A DNA stretch of 64,000 bases from Ensifer adhaerens (GCA_900215285.1 OCMG01000004.1:3332001-3396000); one strand, 5' to 3'; counted from the stretch's first letter, positions 53,418 through 61,387 are shown. A program made the numbers and translations. Notes: generated from the letters alone by a model not told the origin.

Positions 53418-54062
53418 CTACCGGGAGTCCGCCCTCAACCCCTCCCAAAACACCCGCCCATAGCCCGCCACCAGTTCCGCCTTGTCGCGGCCATTGACGA
53501 TGGCGCGGGCCTTCACCCAGTCCTCGCGGCCAGGGCGGAAATAGTCGGAAAGCTTTGCGCCGGAAAAGGCGCCGCTGACCATGCCGTTGATGAGAATTCG
53601 GGTGGCAATCGACGGGTCAAGCGCCTTGTCGGGCGCACCCTCGATGCCGAAGCAGCGATAGTTGCGCCGGCCGGTGATCTGGACGAGGCCGCGCCCGCGA
53701 AAGCGCCAGCCATCGCCACTCGCCTCGTCGCCATTGCCCATGCGGCTGGCATAGACGCGATTGGCGATGCGCTCCGGCTGGCGGGCATAGGCCTTTGCCT
53801 CGTCTGCGGAAAAGCGGTTCGGAAAGGTCGTCAGCAGCCCCCGCGCCGAATAGTTCAGGTTCTCCGTCACCGGCTGCAGGCGCGCGCCTGTCTCATGCCA
53901 GGCGGTGGCGAGGATATAGGCCTGATGGCGCAGATCGAAGAGATCGCGCCGCGCAGCGAAGGCATCGAGAAGGCGTGTGAGGCCGTCGACTTGCGCGGGC
54001 GAGAGCGCGCCGCGTGCGAGCGTGACGCGGACATGGGTGAAGAAGCCGGTGCGGTCGGTCAT
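53418..54062 (-). CDS. GH19-type lysozyme (endolysin candidate) in the GTA cluster
   Basis: A 214-residue glycoside hydrolase 19-like protein: AYILATAWHETGARLQPV holds the catalytic Glu (near residue 58), NLNYSARGLLTTFPNRF follows, then GRGLVQITGRRNY, a signature of chitinase-like phage endolysins. No signal peptide is present, so it would need a holin or act in the particle. It lies between terminase and portal, flanked on both sides by family A repeats. The ribosome site is weak. The likely role is host lysis for GTA release or peptidoglycan processing. Confidence 0.85.
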   Translation of the reverse strand: MTDRTGFFTHVRVTLARGALSPAQVDGLTRLLDAFAARRDLFDLRHQAYILATAWHETGARLQPVTENLNYSARGLLTTFPNRFSADEAKAYARQPERIANRVYASRMGNGDEASGDGWRFRGRGLVQITGRRNYRCFGIEGAPDKALDPSIATRILINGMVSGAFSGAKLSDYFRPGREDWVKARAIVNGRDKAELVAGYGRVFWEGLRADSR

Positions 54063-54141
54063 GGGGCTCTGCTTGTGATATTGATGGTGGGCTTGGCTTG
54101 CGATGCCGGGCGAGGCGCGGCATCCGTTGACGAGGAGAAGA

Positions 54142-54325
54142 CCCCCTCTCTTGCAAAATCTATGACTTAGCCTTTGGCTAAGATCATGATTTTGCTTTCT
54201 CCCCCACCAGGGGGGAGATGGGGAGAATGCCGATCCCGCAATCTCCAATCTCCCCCCTGGTGGGGGAGAAAGCGATTTCAACATCTTAGCTTCAGCTAAG
54301 TGTTAGAAATCGCAAGAGAGGGGGT
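54142..54325. repeat. Long inverted repeat, family A, copy 4
   Basis: Ends CCCCCTCTCTTGC and GCAAGAGAGGGGG, with the TTAGCCTTTGGCTAA and TTAGCTTCAGCTAA hairpins and a CTCCCCCCTGGTGGGGGAG core. It lies between the terminase and lysozyme genes. Confidence 0.85.
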
Positions 54326-54350
54326 CCGCTCAGGCACACACTTTGCCTTG

Positions 54351-55697
54351 TCACACCCCCCGCACCCGCGGCTCGCCCTGCCCCTCCAGCATCAGCGCCG
54401 TCAGCGCCCAGACCAGCGCATCGAGCCGGTCCGGCGAGCGGCCGGAGGAGAGGCCGTCGGGGCCAAAGTCGCACATCTGGTCTTCGAGGCTCGCGAAACG
54501 GCCTGCATGGGTGACGCGGCCCTGTTCGTAGAGAGCGGCCACGGGTTCGGCGCGAGCGACCTTGCCGCGGGCGGCGCGGACCGTGGTGATCGGCAGGTTC
54601 TCGTCGATACCGCGCAGCGTGGAGACGACCATATCGCCGCCCTGGTTGATTTCGGCGACGACGCGGTCCGCCTCGAAGCGGCGATAGGCGCGCGCGACCG
54701 CCAGCGCCCAGCCGGCCGGCGTTGCGGCCTCCACTGAAGCATCCGCCAGCACCACCGCCCTGCCCTTGCCATCGATGCCCGCCACCACGATACCGCAGCA
54801 GCTTGCCGCGCCATGACCGGCGGGCGGATCGACGCCGACGACAATGCGGGTAAGCGGGCCGATTTCGCCGAGAGAAGCGACCGGAATGGCATCGCGCCGC
54901 CAAAGCGCGTCCTCGCGATCCTCGATCAGCTCGCCATCGAGTTCCTGCCGTCCGAGCCGCGTGCCGCCATAGCGCGCCTCAAGGGCGGCGATGAAGCCGG
55001 GCGCCAGATTGCCGGCATTCGACAGCGTGGCGATGCGTGTCAGCGCCGTGCCTGGGTCCGCCATCAGGCGCTTGAGCAGCGGCAGCGGGCGCGGCGTCGT
55101 CGTGACCAGCTGCCGCGGATCGTCGCCGAGGCGCAGGCCGAACTGTAGCATGTCGAAGGTTTCCTCAGCGTGTTTCCATTTGGCCAGCTCGTCGCACCAG
55201 GCGGCGTGAAATTGCGGGCCGCGCAGGCTTTCGGGGTCTTCCGAGGAAAAGAGATAGGCTGTAGAGCCATTCGGCCAGACGAGCCTTCGGCGCGAGATTT
55301 CGAAGACCGGGCGCTCGCGCCCGGCAATGCGCATGATCCCGGATTGGCCGTCGATCATCACCTCGCGGGCGTCCGCAAAGGTTTCAGCCACGAGCGCAAT
55401 GCGCAGGCCTGCATTCCTTCTTGCCAACCCATGCACCCATTCCGCCCCTGCCCGCGTCTTGCCCGAGCCACGCCCGCCGATCAGAAGCCAGGTTCGCCAG
55501 TCGCCGGGCGGCGGCCGCTGTTCGGGGCGGGAAAGGATGCGCCAGTCGCGCGAGGCGGCGAGGAGTTCGGCATCGGTGAGACGATGCGGGCCGATGCGCC
55601 AGCGGGGGATGGCATGGGGACTACCCCCACCACCTTCGGCCTTTCGAGAAATCGACGCCGTCCCCTCCTCTCCGTCATGCCGGAGATGATCCGGCAT
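54351..55697 (-). CDS. GTA large terminase (gp2-like)
   Basis: A 448-residue DNA-packaging motor. The Walker A is LIGGRGSGKTRAGAEWV and the Walker B acidic pair is in FHAAWCDELAKW. Motif III is in LVTTTPRPLPLLK. The RNase H-like nuclease has VGVDPPAG, EINQGGDMV and SPDRLDALVWAL. The start is a problem: the nearest in-frame ATG (55697) lies in a palindromic repeat, and homology begins only near 55610 (IPRWRIGPHRLTDAELL). The frame stays open for another 540 bases upstream through more repeats. Confidence 0.88.
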   Translation of the reverse strand: MPDHLRHDGEEGTASISRKAEGGGGSPHAIPRWRIGPHRLTDAELLAASRDWRILSRPEQRPPPGDWRTWLLIGGRGSGKTRAGAEWVHGLARRNAGLRIALVAETFADAREVMIDGQSGIMRIAGRERPVFEISRRRLVWPNGSTAYLFSSEDPESLRGPQFHAAWCDELAKWKHAEETFDMLQFGLRLGDDPRQLVTTTPRPLPLLKRLMADPGTALTRIATLSNAGNLAPGFIAALEARYGGTRLGRQELDGELIEDREDALWRRDAIPVASLGEIGPLTRIVVGVDPPAGHGAASCCGIVVAGIDGKGRAVVLADASVEAATPAGWALAVARAYRRFEADRVVAEINQGGDMVVSTLRGIDENLPITTVRAARGKVARAEPVAALYEQGRVTHAGRFASLEDQMCDFGPDGLSSGRSPDRLDALVWALTALMLEGQGEPRVRGV

Positions 55698-55805
55698 CCA
55701 GTCAGCCCGCGCCTGCGGGCGGGAAGACTCGTTCAAGGGAGAAGAGTCCTCTCGCGCCATGTCCATGGCGCAGCTGGATCCCGGCTCAAGGCCGGGATGA
55801 CGGAG
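55674..55805. repeat. Palindromic element, family D
   Basis: CCGTCATGCCGGAGATGATCC and later GGATCCCGGCTCAAGGCCGG then GATGACGG form a typical rhizobial palindromic element with CCGTCAT / ATGACGG ends. It forms the apparent N terminus of the terminase frame. Confidence 0.7.
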
Positions 55806-55849
55806 GGGGGAGGATGGCGCGGCGATGGGAGTATCGGCGGCCGCCTCCC

Positions 55850-55905
55850 TCTTCTTCCCTTGGGGAGAAGATGTCCGAAGGACAGATGAGGGATTTTGCT
55901 CTGAA
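55850..55905. repeat. Short palindromic element, family E, copy 1
   Basis: CTTCTTCCCTTGGGGAGAAG followed by ATGTCCGAAGGACAGATGAG. Related sequences recur near 56862 and 56974. Confidence 0.5.
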
Positions 55906-55920
55906 GCAGACTCGGCGGGA

Positions 55921-56097
55921 AGACCCCCTCTGGCCTGTCGGCCATCTCCCCCACAAGGGGGGAGACGACCCGTGGCTGCCGCCTGCCCCGATGTCTGAAT
56001 ATCGGGTGCGGCATCCAGCTCCGGTCCCGCATCAAAGGAAACCGGCGCCGCACGGTCTCCCTCCCCCTTGTGGGGAGGGTGGGGAGGGGTTTTTCTC
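55921..56097. repeat. Composite palindrome, family C, copy 3
   Basis: CCCCCTCTGG and ATCTCCCCCACAAGGGGGGAG at the left and CGGTCTCCCTCCCCCTTGTG with GGGAGGGTGGGGAGGGG at the right, around about 90 other bases. It lies inside the open frame upstream of the terminase. Confidence 0.8.
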
Positions 56098-56226
56098 CCA
56101 TCCTCGATCTCCGCCGACAACGCCGCAGTATTGGTGAGCAGCTTCATCCGTGCGACCGCAATCCTGTCGATCTTTCGTTCGTGTCGAGCCAGCAGCCTGA
56201 GAAGCTGGACCAGCCGCCCCGTCGCC

Positions 56227-56778
56227 TCATCCGGGCGCATCGTCGGGAGGCCGTTCTTCCGGAGTGGAGCCATCGGCAATCCGAGACCGGGCAAGCGCCT
56301 CGGCCCGCTCGACGATATGGCGGTTGAGGTTTTCGCAGAGGCGGTCCAGCGTTTCATCGTCGACATGCCGCGCCCGGTCCGCCTCGCCCGCATCGTCGAT
56401 CTTCCTCTGCAATTCGTCGGTCTTGTCGAGCGTGCGCACGATCAGCGAAATGGCATCGGTCGCGGCCTTCAGATCGGCGCGGGCGAGCTTTTGGTCGCCA
56501 TCGGGGTCGTCCAGCAGGTCGGCCGCCTGGCGACGCAGGCGCTGGAACAGGTGCAGCTGCTCCTTCAGCTCCTCGGTCACCTCGTTCATGAGGGACCGCA
56601 GCCCCGAACCTGCAGCCAGCGCTTCCGCCGACTTGATTTCCAGCGTCAGTTCACGGGACAGATCGCGCGCCGCCCGCGCCAAGCCAGGCTCGGGAACGGA
56701 GGGCGAGCCGGCGCGACCGCAATAGCCGCCCTCGCCCCAGGCGCCATAAAGGCCGGGATCAATGTCGTCGAATGTCAT
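56227..56778 (-). CDS. First GTA gene, coiled-coil protein (small terminase candidate)
   Basis: A 183-residue, highly helical acidic protein: FDDIDPGLYGAWGEGGYCG at the start, then long heptad-like helices (LSRELTLEIKSAEALAAGSG, MNEVTEELKEQLHLFQRL, AISLIVRTLDKTDELQRKI) and a charged tail. Its position at the head of the GTA cluster, upstream of large terminase, fits gp1, identified in Rhodobacter as the small terminase subunit. I do not recognise the sequence itself. GGAG stands six bases before the ATG, and the long open frame upstream is repeat DNA. Confidence 0.65.
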   Translation of the reverse strand: MTFDDIDPGLYGAWGEGGYCGRAGSPSVPEPGLARAARDLSRELTLEIKSAEALAAGSGLRSLMNEVTEELKEQLHLFQRLRRQAADLLDDPDGDQKLARADLKAATDAISLIVRTLDKTDELQRKIDDAGEADRARHVDDETLDRLCENLNRHIVERAEALARSRIADGSTPEERPPDDAPG

Positions 56779-56861
56779 GATGGTCTCCAGCCGAAAGGAG
56801 CCGAGAATGGTGTCCCGGAGCAGCCGGGACAATGAGGGAAATGCGCGACTTGTCTCGCGCC

Positions 56862-56990
56862 CCTTCTCCTCTTGGGGAGACGTCCCGAATGCAGTGCGGG
56901 GATGCGGGATTCTCATCTTGGTCAGCGGTAAAAGGAACCTCTCATCCAGCCCCTCTGGCCACCATGTTCCCAAGGGGAGAAGAGAGTGAG
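56862..56990. repeat. Palindromic elements, family E, copy 2
   Basis: CCCCTTCTCCTCTTGGGGAG then ACGTCCCGAATGCAGTGCGG at the left and TGTTCCCAAGGGGAGAAGAG at the right, an imperfect inverted repeat about 130 bases long just upstream of the first GTA gene. Confidence 0.6.
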
Positions 56991-57004
56991 AGTGAGAGTG
57001 AGAA
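56983..57004. repeat. Short tandem repeat (GAGAGT)n
   Basis: About three and a half units of GAGAGT in tandem, in front of the GTA cluster. Such hexamers can vary in number by slippage. Confidence 0.7.
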
Positions 57005-57104
57005 CAGCACCCGCGTCCGCAAACCCTTCCCATGGAACCGCTCCGGGGCAAGCGGGTCACGATAACAAAATAACGCGGCCCCTGACCCGTCACTCGAAAA
57101 CGCC

Positions 57105-57157
57105 GACGGGCGGCCGGATCAAGGAATAAATTCCTGAGTGATCCGGAGCCGCCCGTC
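57105..57157. other. 53-base hairpin, possible terminator or small-RNA end
   Basis: Outer arms GACGGGCGGC and GCCGCCCGTC (10 bp), middle arms CGGATC and GATCCG, inner arms AGGAAT and ATTCCT: 22 paired bases in one stem with small bulges. Read leftward it is followed by GGCGTTTTCG, a weak T tract, so it may end a leftward transcript from the gene at 57389. Confidence 0.6.
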
Positions 57158-57388
57158 ATCTCTTGCGCGTTCAACCCGCATGACCCACGCTGCAGCTTTC
57201 ATCAGAAAGCCAGCGATTCTAGGCCCGGGACGGGAAATCGGGGTTTCCCTCTAGCGCAGCCACAATTCTGTGACTGTGCCTTGTTTGTACCAAACGACCG
57301 TCACGCCGTCAAGGCTTATTTTCCTATTTTTGTCGATTTCGGCTAACCGTCTCTCGGAAAAGCGGAATTTCTCACGCCCTGTCCGCTC

Positions 57389-57751
57389 TCAGACGGTGGT
57401 GATGCCTTGTGCGGCCGAGAACTGCTCGAAGGCGGCGACGGCATCCGCGGCATACATGAGCGACGGGCCGCCGCCGAGATAGACGGTCATGCCGAGCACT
57501 TCGTTGAACTCCTCGAAGGTGCAACCGAGCTTCACCAGCGCCTCGACGTGATAGCCGATGCAGCCATCGCAGCGGGTGGCGATTGCGATGGCCACCGCAA
57601 TCATTTCCTTGGTTTTCGCCGAGAGCGCCCCATCCTTGCTGGCCTCTCGCGCCAATTGCGAGAAGCCGGCCATGGTGTCGGGGATGGTCTTGCGGATCTT
57701 GCGGGAATTCAAGGAAATGCCCTTGATGATCTCGGGATAGTTCTTGGTCAT
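57389..57751 (-). CDS. Carboxymuconolactone decarboxylase family protein (AhpD-like)
   Basis: A 120-residue CMD-family protein with the redox motif CDGCIGYHVEAL (Cys-x2-Cys and His three residues after the second Cys, near 57-63). This is the peroxidase-reductase active site of AhpD-type proteins. It lacks a signal peptide. The second of two close ATGs is chosen because GGAG is eight bases upstream. A perfect inverted repeat overlaps the presumed promoter just upstream. The inferred role is thiol-dependent oxidative stress defence; the electron donor is unknown. Confidence 0.9.
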   Translation of the reverse strand: MTKNYPEIIKGISLNSRKIRKTIPDTMAGFSQLAREASKDGALSAKTKEMIAVAIAIATRCDGCIGYHVEALVKLGCTFEEFNEVLGMTVYLGGGPSLMYAADAVAAFEQFSAAQGITTV

Positions 57752-57772
57752 GGTCATGTCTCCTGTGATGCA

Positions 57773-57796
57773 ATAGATATAATATTTCATATCTAT
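57773..57796. promoter_or_regulatory. Palindromic operator candidate of the CMD-family gene
   Basis: Perfect eight-base arms ATAGATAT and ATATCTAT eight bases apart, beginning 22 bases before the start codon. On the leftward strand the site contains TATTAT, a good -10 candidate, so a repressor bound here would block transcription directly. Confidence 0.6.
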
Positions 57797-57865
57797 CATC
57801 GCAAGAGCCGTTGCGCCTTGCTTTATGTCAAGAGCGCGGCCGGATGACGCAATCGGGCGGGCGGA

Positions 57866-58321
57866 TCACCCTTCCCGGTTGATCGGCCAGTCGACGAGAT
57901 AGTCCTCGTAATCGTCGATATCGATGCCGTCTTCGCTGATCGTCTGGCCGCGCACGGAAATGCCGGCCTCGTGCACCGTGTCGGGATTGCCGGAGACGAG
58001 CGGGTGCCACCATTTCAGGTCTTCGCCGTCGCGGACGAGGCGATAGGCGCAGGTGGGCGGCAGCCAGGTGATCTCGTTGACGGATTGCACCGTCAGGCGA
58101 ATGCAGTCCGGCACCGTCTTCTGGCGATTCTCGTAATCCTTGCAACGGCATGTGTCGCCGTCGAGCAGCGTGCAGCGGATCGAGGTCCAGGCGATTTCGC
58201 CCGTGTCCCAGTCCTCCAGCTTGTTGAGACAACAGAGGCCACAGCCGTCGCACAGGCTCTCCCATTCGGTGTCCGACATTTCAAGAAGCGTCTTCTCTTT
58301 CCAGAAGGGGACTGCGGTCAT
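57866..58321 (-). CDS. YcgN-family cysteine-cluster protein (UPF0260)
   Basis: A 151-residue protein of the CxxCxxCC-type zinc/iron-chelating family: [15 protein letters not shown] near residue 23-37, then [16 protein letters not shown] and VPDCIRLT, seven or more ordered cysteines. It begins [20 protein letters not shown], as YcgN proteins do. Metal or Fe-S binding is likely; biochemical role unknown. It is divergent from the PBP1A gene. Confidence 0.93.
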   Translation of the reverse strand: MTAVPFWKEKTLLEMSDTEWESLCDGCGLCCLNKLEDWDTGEIAWTSIRCTLLDGDTCRCKDYENRQKTVPDCIRLTVQSVNEITWLPPTCAYRLVRDGEDLKWWHPLVSGNPDTVHEAGISVRGQTISEDGIDIDDYEDYLVDWPINREG

Positions 58322-58435
58322 GATATCGCCTGCATTCTTTTCTTGTGATTTTCGTTCAAATCAACCAAATCTGGCTCTATACGACAGGTGTCCCGAAAGG
58401 GGACGTTCCTGCGACCCAACCCAAGCGCTGCCGCC

Positions 58436-60610
58436 ATGACCGATCCGAACGACCCTTCAAAGAACGAAAAGCCGCGCGTCCGCAAGCGGTTTTTCTTTCT
58501 GCAGCTCGATGCGGCGCTGGATTCGGCGCTGTGGACACTGGGCGACCGTCTGGCTTCCAGCTGGCAGTCGATCACCATCTTCTTCCAGCGTTTTCGCGCG
58601 CGGGGCCTTTGGAAGGCGTTGTTCGAGGTTGCCGGCGAGGCGATGACGCTCGGCGCCGTGGGCTTCGTGCTCATGCTGGCGCTCGCCCAGCCGGCCTTCC
58701 AGGAAACCAAGGACGACTGGCGCAAGCGCGGCGACTATGCCGTGACATTCCTCGACCGCTACGGCAACCAGATCGGCCACCGTGGCGTCATTCACGAGAC
58801 CTCCGTCCCGGTCGATGACCTGCCGGATTATTTCGTGAAATCCGTGCTTTCCACGGAAGACCGCCGCTTCTTCGACCATTTCGGCATCGACGTGATCGGC
58901 CTGTTCCGCGCGCTGTCCACGAATGCGCGCGCCGGCGGCGTCGTTCAGGGCGGCTCGACGCTGACGCAGCAGCTGGCCAAGAACCTCTTCCTCAACAACG
59001 AGCGTTCCATCGAGCGCAAGATCAAGGAAGCCTTCCTGGCGCTGTGGCTCGAATCGCACCTGACGAAAAAGGAAATCCTGCGCCTCTATCTCGACCGCAC
59101 CTATATGGGCGCCGGCACGTTCGGTGCGGAAGCGGCGGCACAGTATTATTTCGGCAAGGACATCACCGATATCAATCTCGCGGAGGCCGCGATGCTGGCC
59201 GGCCTGTTCAAGGCCCCGACCAAGTATTCGCCGGCCGTCAACCTGCCCGCCGCCCGCGCCCGCGCCAACGAGGTGCTGACCAATCTCGTGCAATCCGGCT
59301 TCATGACGGAGGGACAGGTGGTGGCGGCACGGCGCAATCCCGCCAGCGTCGTCGATCGGGCGACTTCACAGTCGCCGGATTACTTCCTCGACTGGGCCTT
59401 CGACGAGGCCAAGCGCCTTGCCGGGCCGAAGTCCTCGCATACGCTGATCGTCAAGACGACCTTCGATCCGCAATTGCAGCAGGCGGCGGACGAGTCCATG
59501 CAGTCGACGCTCCGGCAATATGGCGAAAGCGCCCATATCGGCCAGGGCGCGCTGGTGCTGATCGAAAATGGCGGCGCGGTGCGGGCCATGGTCGGTGGGC
59601 GCGACTATGGCGAAAGCCAGTTCAATCGCGCGACGCGGGCGCTGCGCCAGCCGGGCTCATCCTTCAAGGTCTATACCTATGCGCTGGCCATGGAGAACGG
59701 CTTCACGCCCGAATCCACCATCGTGGATGCGCCGATTTCCTGGGGCAACTGGTCGCCGCAGAATTACGAGCGCAACTACGAGGGCCGTGTCACGCTGATG
59801 ACGGGGCTTGCCAAGTCGATCAACACGATCCCCGTGCGCCTTGCCAAGGAGCATTTCGGCATCGCGCCGATCATCAAGATGGCGCATGCCATGGGCGTTG
59901 AAACGCCGATCAAGAACGACGTGACCATCCCGATCGGCACGTCGGAAGTCACGGTGATGGACCAGGCCACGGCCTATGGCGTGTTCATGTCTGGCGGCAT
60001 GCAGACCCGCCGCCACGGCATCACGCAGATCACTGACGACAGCGGCAAGATCGTCTATGACTTCAACCGGGACGAACCAGCGGCCAAACGAGTGCTTTCG
60101 GAAAAGGCGACGACGTCGATGAACCGCATCCTCGTCACCATTCCGGTCAACGGGACTGCGCGGCGCGCGGCGCTGGACAACGGCATTCCGACCGCCGGCA
60201 AGACCGGTACCACGCAGGCCTATCGTGATGCCTGGTTCGTGGGTTTCACCGGCAATTTCACCTGCGCGGTCTGGCTCGGCAACGACGACTTTTCGCCGAC
60301 CAACCGCATCACCGGCGGCTCGCTGCCGGCCGCGACCTTCAAGAAGCTCATGGATTATGCGCATGAAGGGATACCGCTCAGGCCCATCCCCGGCATCGAT
60401 AATCCGACGCCCGCGATCGTCGCCAACAATGTCGCGAGCGAAAAGAAATCCGGTTCGGAGGAGACGCGGCTTTCGATCGAGCGTCCGCGCATGCTGAGCC
60501 CCGCCTCCACCAAGCTCATCGAGAGCATCGGAAAGGCGCTGTCCGACGCAGCCCCCCTGACCGACGCCTCGGCAGCTCCAACCCGGCCGATGCAGATCGG
60601 CAGCAATTGA
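58436..60610 (+). CDS. Class A penicillin-binding protein, PBP1A family
   Basis: A 724-residue bifunctional peptidoglycan synthase. A cytoplasmic start and a membrane helix (LGAVGFVLMLALAQP) lead to the GT51 transglycosylase with catalytic Glu in STEDRRFFDHFG (near 140) and GGSTLTQQLAKN. The transpeptidase follows with Ser in PGSSFKVYTYA (near 408), SIN in AKSINTIP and KTGTTQ (near 588). Start uncertain: this ATG lacks a good ribosome site, and a GTG at 58388 is an alternative. A C-terminal tail of about 70 residues is probably disordered. Confidence 0.95.
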   Translation: MTDPNDPSKNEKPRVRKRFFFLQLDAALDSALWTLGDRLASSWQSITIFFQRFRARGLWKALFEVAGEAMTLGAVGFVLMLALAQPAFQETKDDWRKRGDYAVTFLDRYGNQIGHRGVIHETSVPVDDLPDYFVKSVLSTEDRRFFDHFGIDVIGLFRALSTNARAGGVVQGGSTLTQQLAKNLFLNNERSIERKIKEAFLALWLESHLTKKEILRLYLDRTYMGAGTFGAEAAAQYYFGKDITDINLAEAAMLAGLFKAPTKYSPAVNLPAARARANEVLTNLVQSGFMTEGQVVAARRNPASVVDRATSQSPDYFLDWAFDEAKRLAGPKSSHTLIVKTTFDPQLQQAADESMQSTLRQYGESAHIGQGALVLIENGGAVRAMVGGRDYGESQFNRATRALRQPGSSFKVYTYALAMENGFTPESTIVDAPISWGNWSPQNYERNYEGRVTLMTGLAKSINTIPVRLAKEHFGIAPIIKMAHAMGVETPIKNDVTIPIGTSEVTVMDQATAYGVFMSGGMQTRRHGITQITDDSGKIVYDFNRDEPAAKRVLSEKATTSMNRILVTIPVNGTARRAALDNGIPTAGKTGTTQAYRDAWFVGFTGNFTCAVWLGNDDFSPTNRITGGSLPAATFKKLMDYAHEGIPLRPIPGIDNPTPAIVANNVASEKKSGSEETRLSIERPRMLSPASTKLIESIGKALSDAAPLTDASAAPTRPMQIGSN

Positions 60611-60733
60611 CGCGAGGCCGGACGATCTTCCTCGGCGTGAGGGTCCGGTCCCGCTTGGATACGAAGAGACAGAGCAATTCGAGCGCAAGCCGCCACCGGT
60701 CTTGCGCCCGGAATCGCCTCAAAACAATGGCAT

Positions 60734-60773
60734 AGAGCATTTCAGGTGACCGATATGTCTTCCGAAATGCTCT
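60734..60773. repeat. Inverted repeat between PBP1A and the DUF1214 gene
   Basis: Perfect ten-base arms AGAGCATTTC and GAAATGCTCT with a 20-base spacer. Arms of this AGAGCA-TTC kind are common in dispersed rhizobial elements; it could also be a regulatory stem just upstream of the DUF1214 start. Confidence 0.55.
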
Positions 60774-60799
60774 GGAACGAGAGAGAAGCAAGCCAGTAC

Positions 60800-61387
60800 A
60801 TGTTCCGGGTTCCCTTTCTCGTTGCCGTCGCGCTCGCTATCGCCTTTGGCGTCGGCATCCTGATCACGAAGAGCGTCATCAGTCGCTCCTCCGGCTTCAG
60901 TGCCCTCGTGCTCGGCGCCTGGCAGGCCTATCCGAAGGCCCAGACCTCCGAGGCCGACCCCTATGCCCGCAACCACCGCGCCAAGGCCTCGGGCCTGCTT
61001 CTCGGCAGCGCCGAGGGGCTTGTCTTCTATGCCGACAATGACGACGCCGGCGATGCGTTGACCGGGGGCTGCACCTACCGCATTTCCGGCAAGGTGCCAC
61101 AGGCGCGGTTCTGGACGCTGTCGACAAGCGACATGGCCAACAAGCCCCTGCAGATGCTGCCCGGTCTGCCCTCGGCGCTGAATGCCCAATCCGTGCTCTA
61201 TGACAATGACGGCACGCTGACTGTCTCGGTGTCGCAGACGCCGCAGCCGGGCAATTGGCTGGCGGTTCCGGCGGTCGGCCATTACCGGCTTGCCTTCACC
61301 CTGTTCGACACACCGGTGGCGGGCAGTTCCGGGCTGATCGAACAGTCCATGCCCCATATCGTTCGGGAGGGCTGCGGCAATGCGTAG
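60800..61387 (+). CDS. DUF1214 membrane-anchored protein
   Basis: A 195-residue protein starting MFRVPFLVAVALAIAFGVGI, an uncleaved signal anchor, followed by the DUF1214 domain: AWQAYPKAQTSEADPYARN, YRISGKVPQARFWTLSTSD and VLYDNDGTLTVSVSQ. It is periplasmic; the family is beta-rich and of unknown function, often paired with DUF1254. Earlier in-frame ATGs (60755, 60767) fall inside an inverted repeat, so this one is preferred. It overlaps the DUF1254 gene by eight bases. Confidence 0.88.
   Translation: MFRVPFLVAVALAIAFGVGILITKSVISRSSGFSALVLGAWQAYPKAQTSEADPYARNHRAKASGLLLGSAEGLVFYADNDDAGDALTGGCTYRISGKVPQARFWTLSTSDMANKPLQMLPGLPSALNAQSVLYDNDGTLTVSVSQTPQPGNWLAVPAVGHYRLAFTLFDTPVAGSSGLIEQSMPHIVREGCGNA

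Larger units (their letters stand above)
55698..56240 (-). other. Open frame joining a small GTA gene to the terminase across repeats
   Basis: From an ATG at 56240, overlapping the end of the upstream GTA gene by 14 bases, the frame encodes about 49 residues of plausible protein (MRPDEATGRLVQLLRLLARH, then ERKIDRIAVARMKLLTN). It continues without a stop through family C, E and D repeats, in frame, into the terminase, for 629 residues in total. The first part is probably a small translationally coupled gene. The middle is low-complexity translation of repeats (PPHPPHKGEGD, LRHPGLEPGSS). Fusion or read-through is unproven. Confidence 0.5.
56779..57388. other. 610-base region upstream of the GTA cluster
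   Basis: This holds the presumed GTA promoter. It contains family E palindromes at about 56862-56990, a GAGAGT tandem repeat at 56983-57004 and a strong hairpin at 57105-57157. An AT-richer stretch follows at 57260-57345, with GTTTG-TAC-CAAAC at 57284-57296. No coding frame is convincing. The promoter itself could not be identified. Confidence 0.5.

Noticed and set aside
57160..57260. Possible tRNA-like fold in the GTA upstream region
   Set aside because: A GGGAAA/TTTCCC stem is present, but no cloverleaf, T-loop or anticodon arm can be built.
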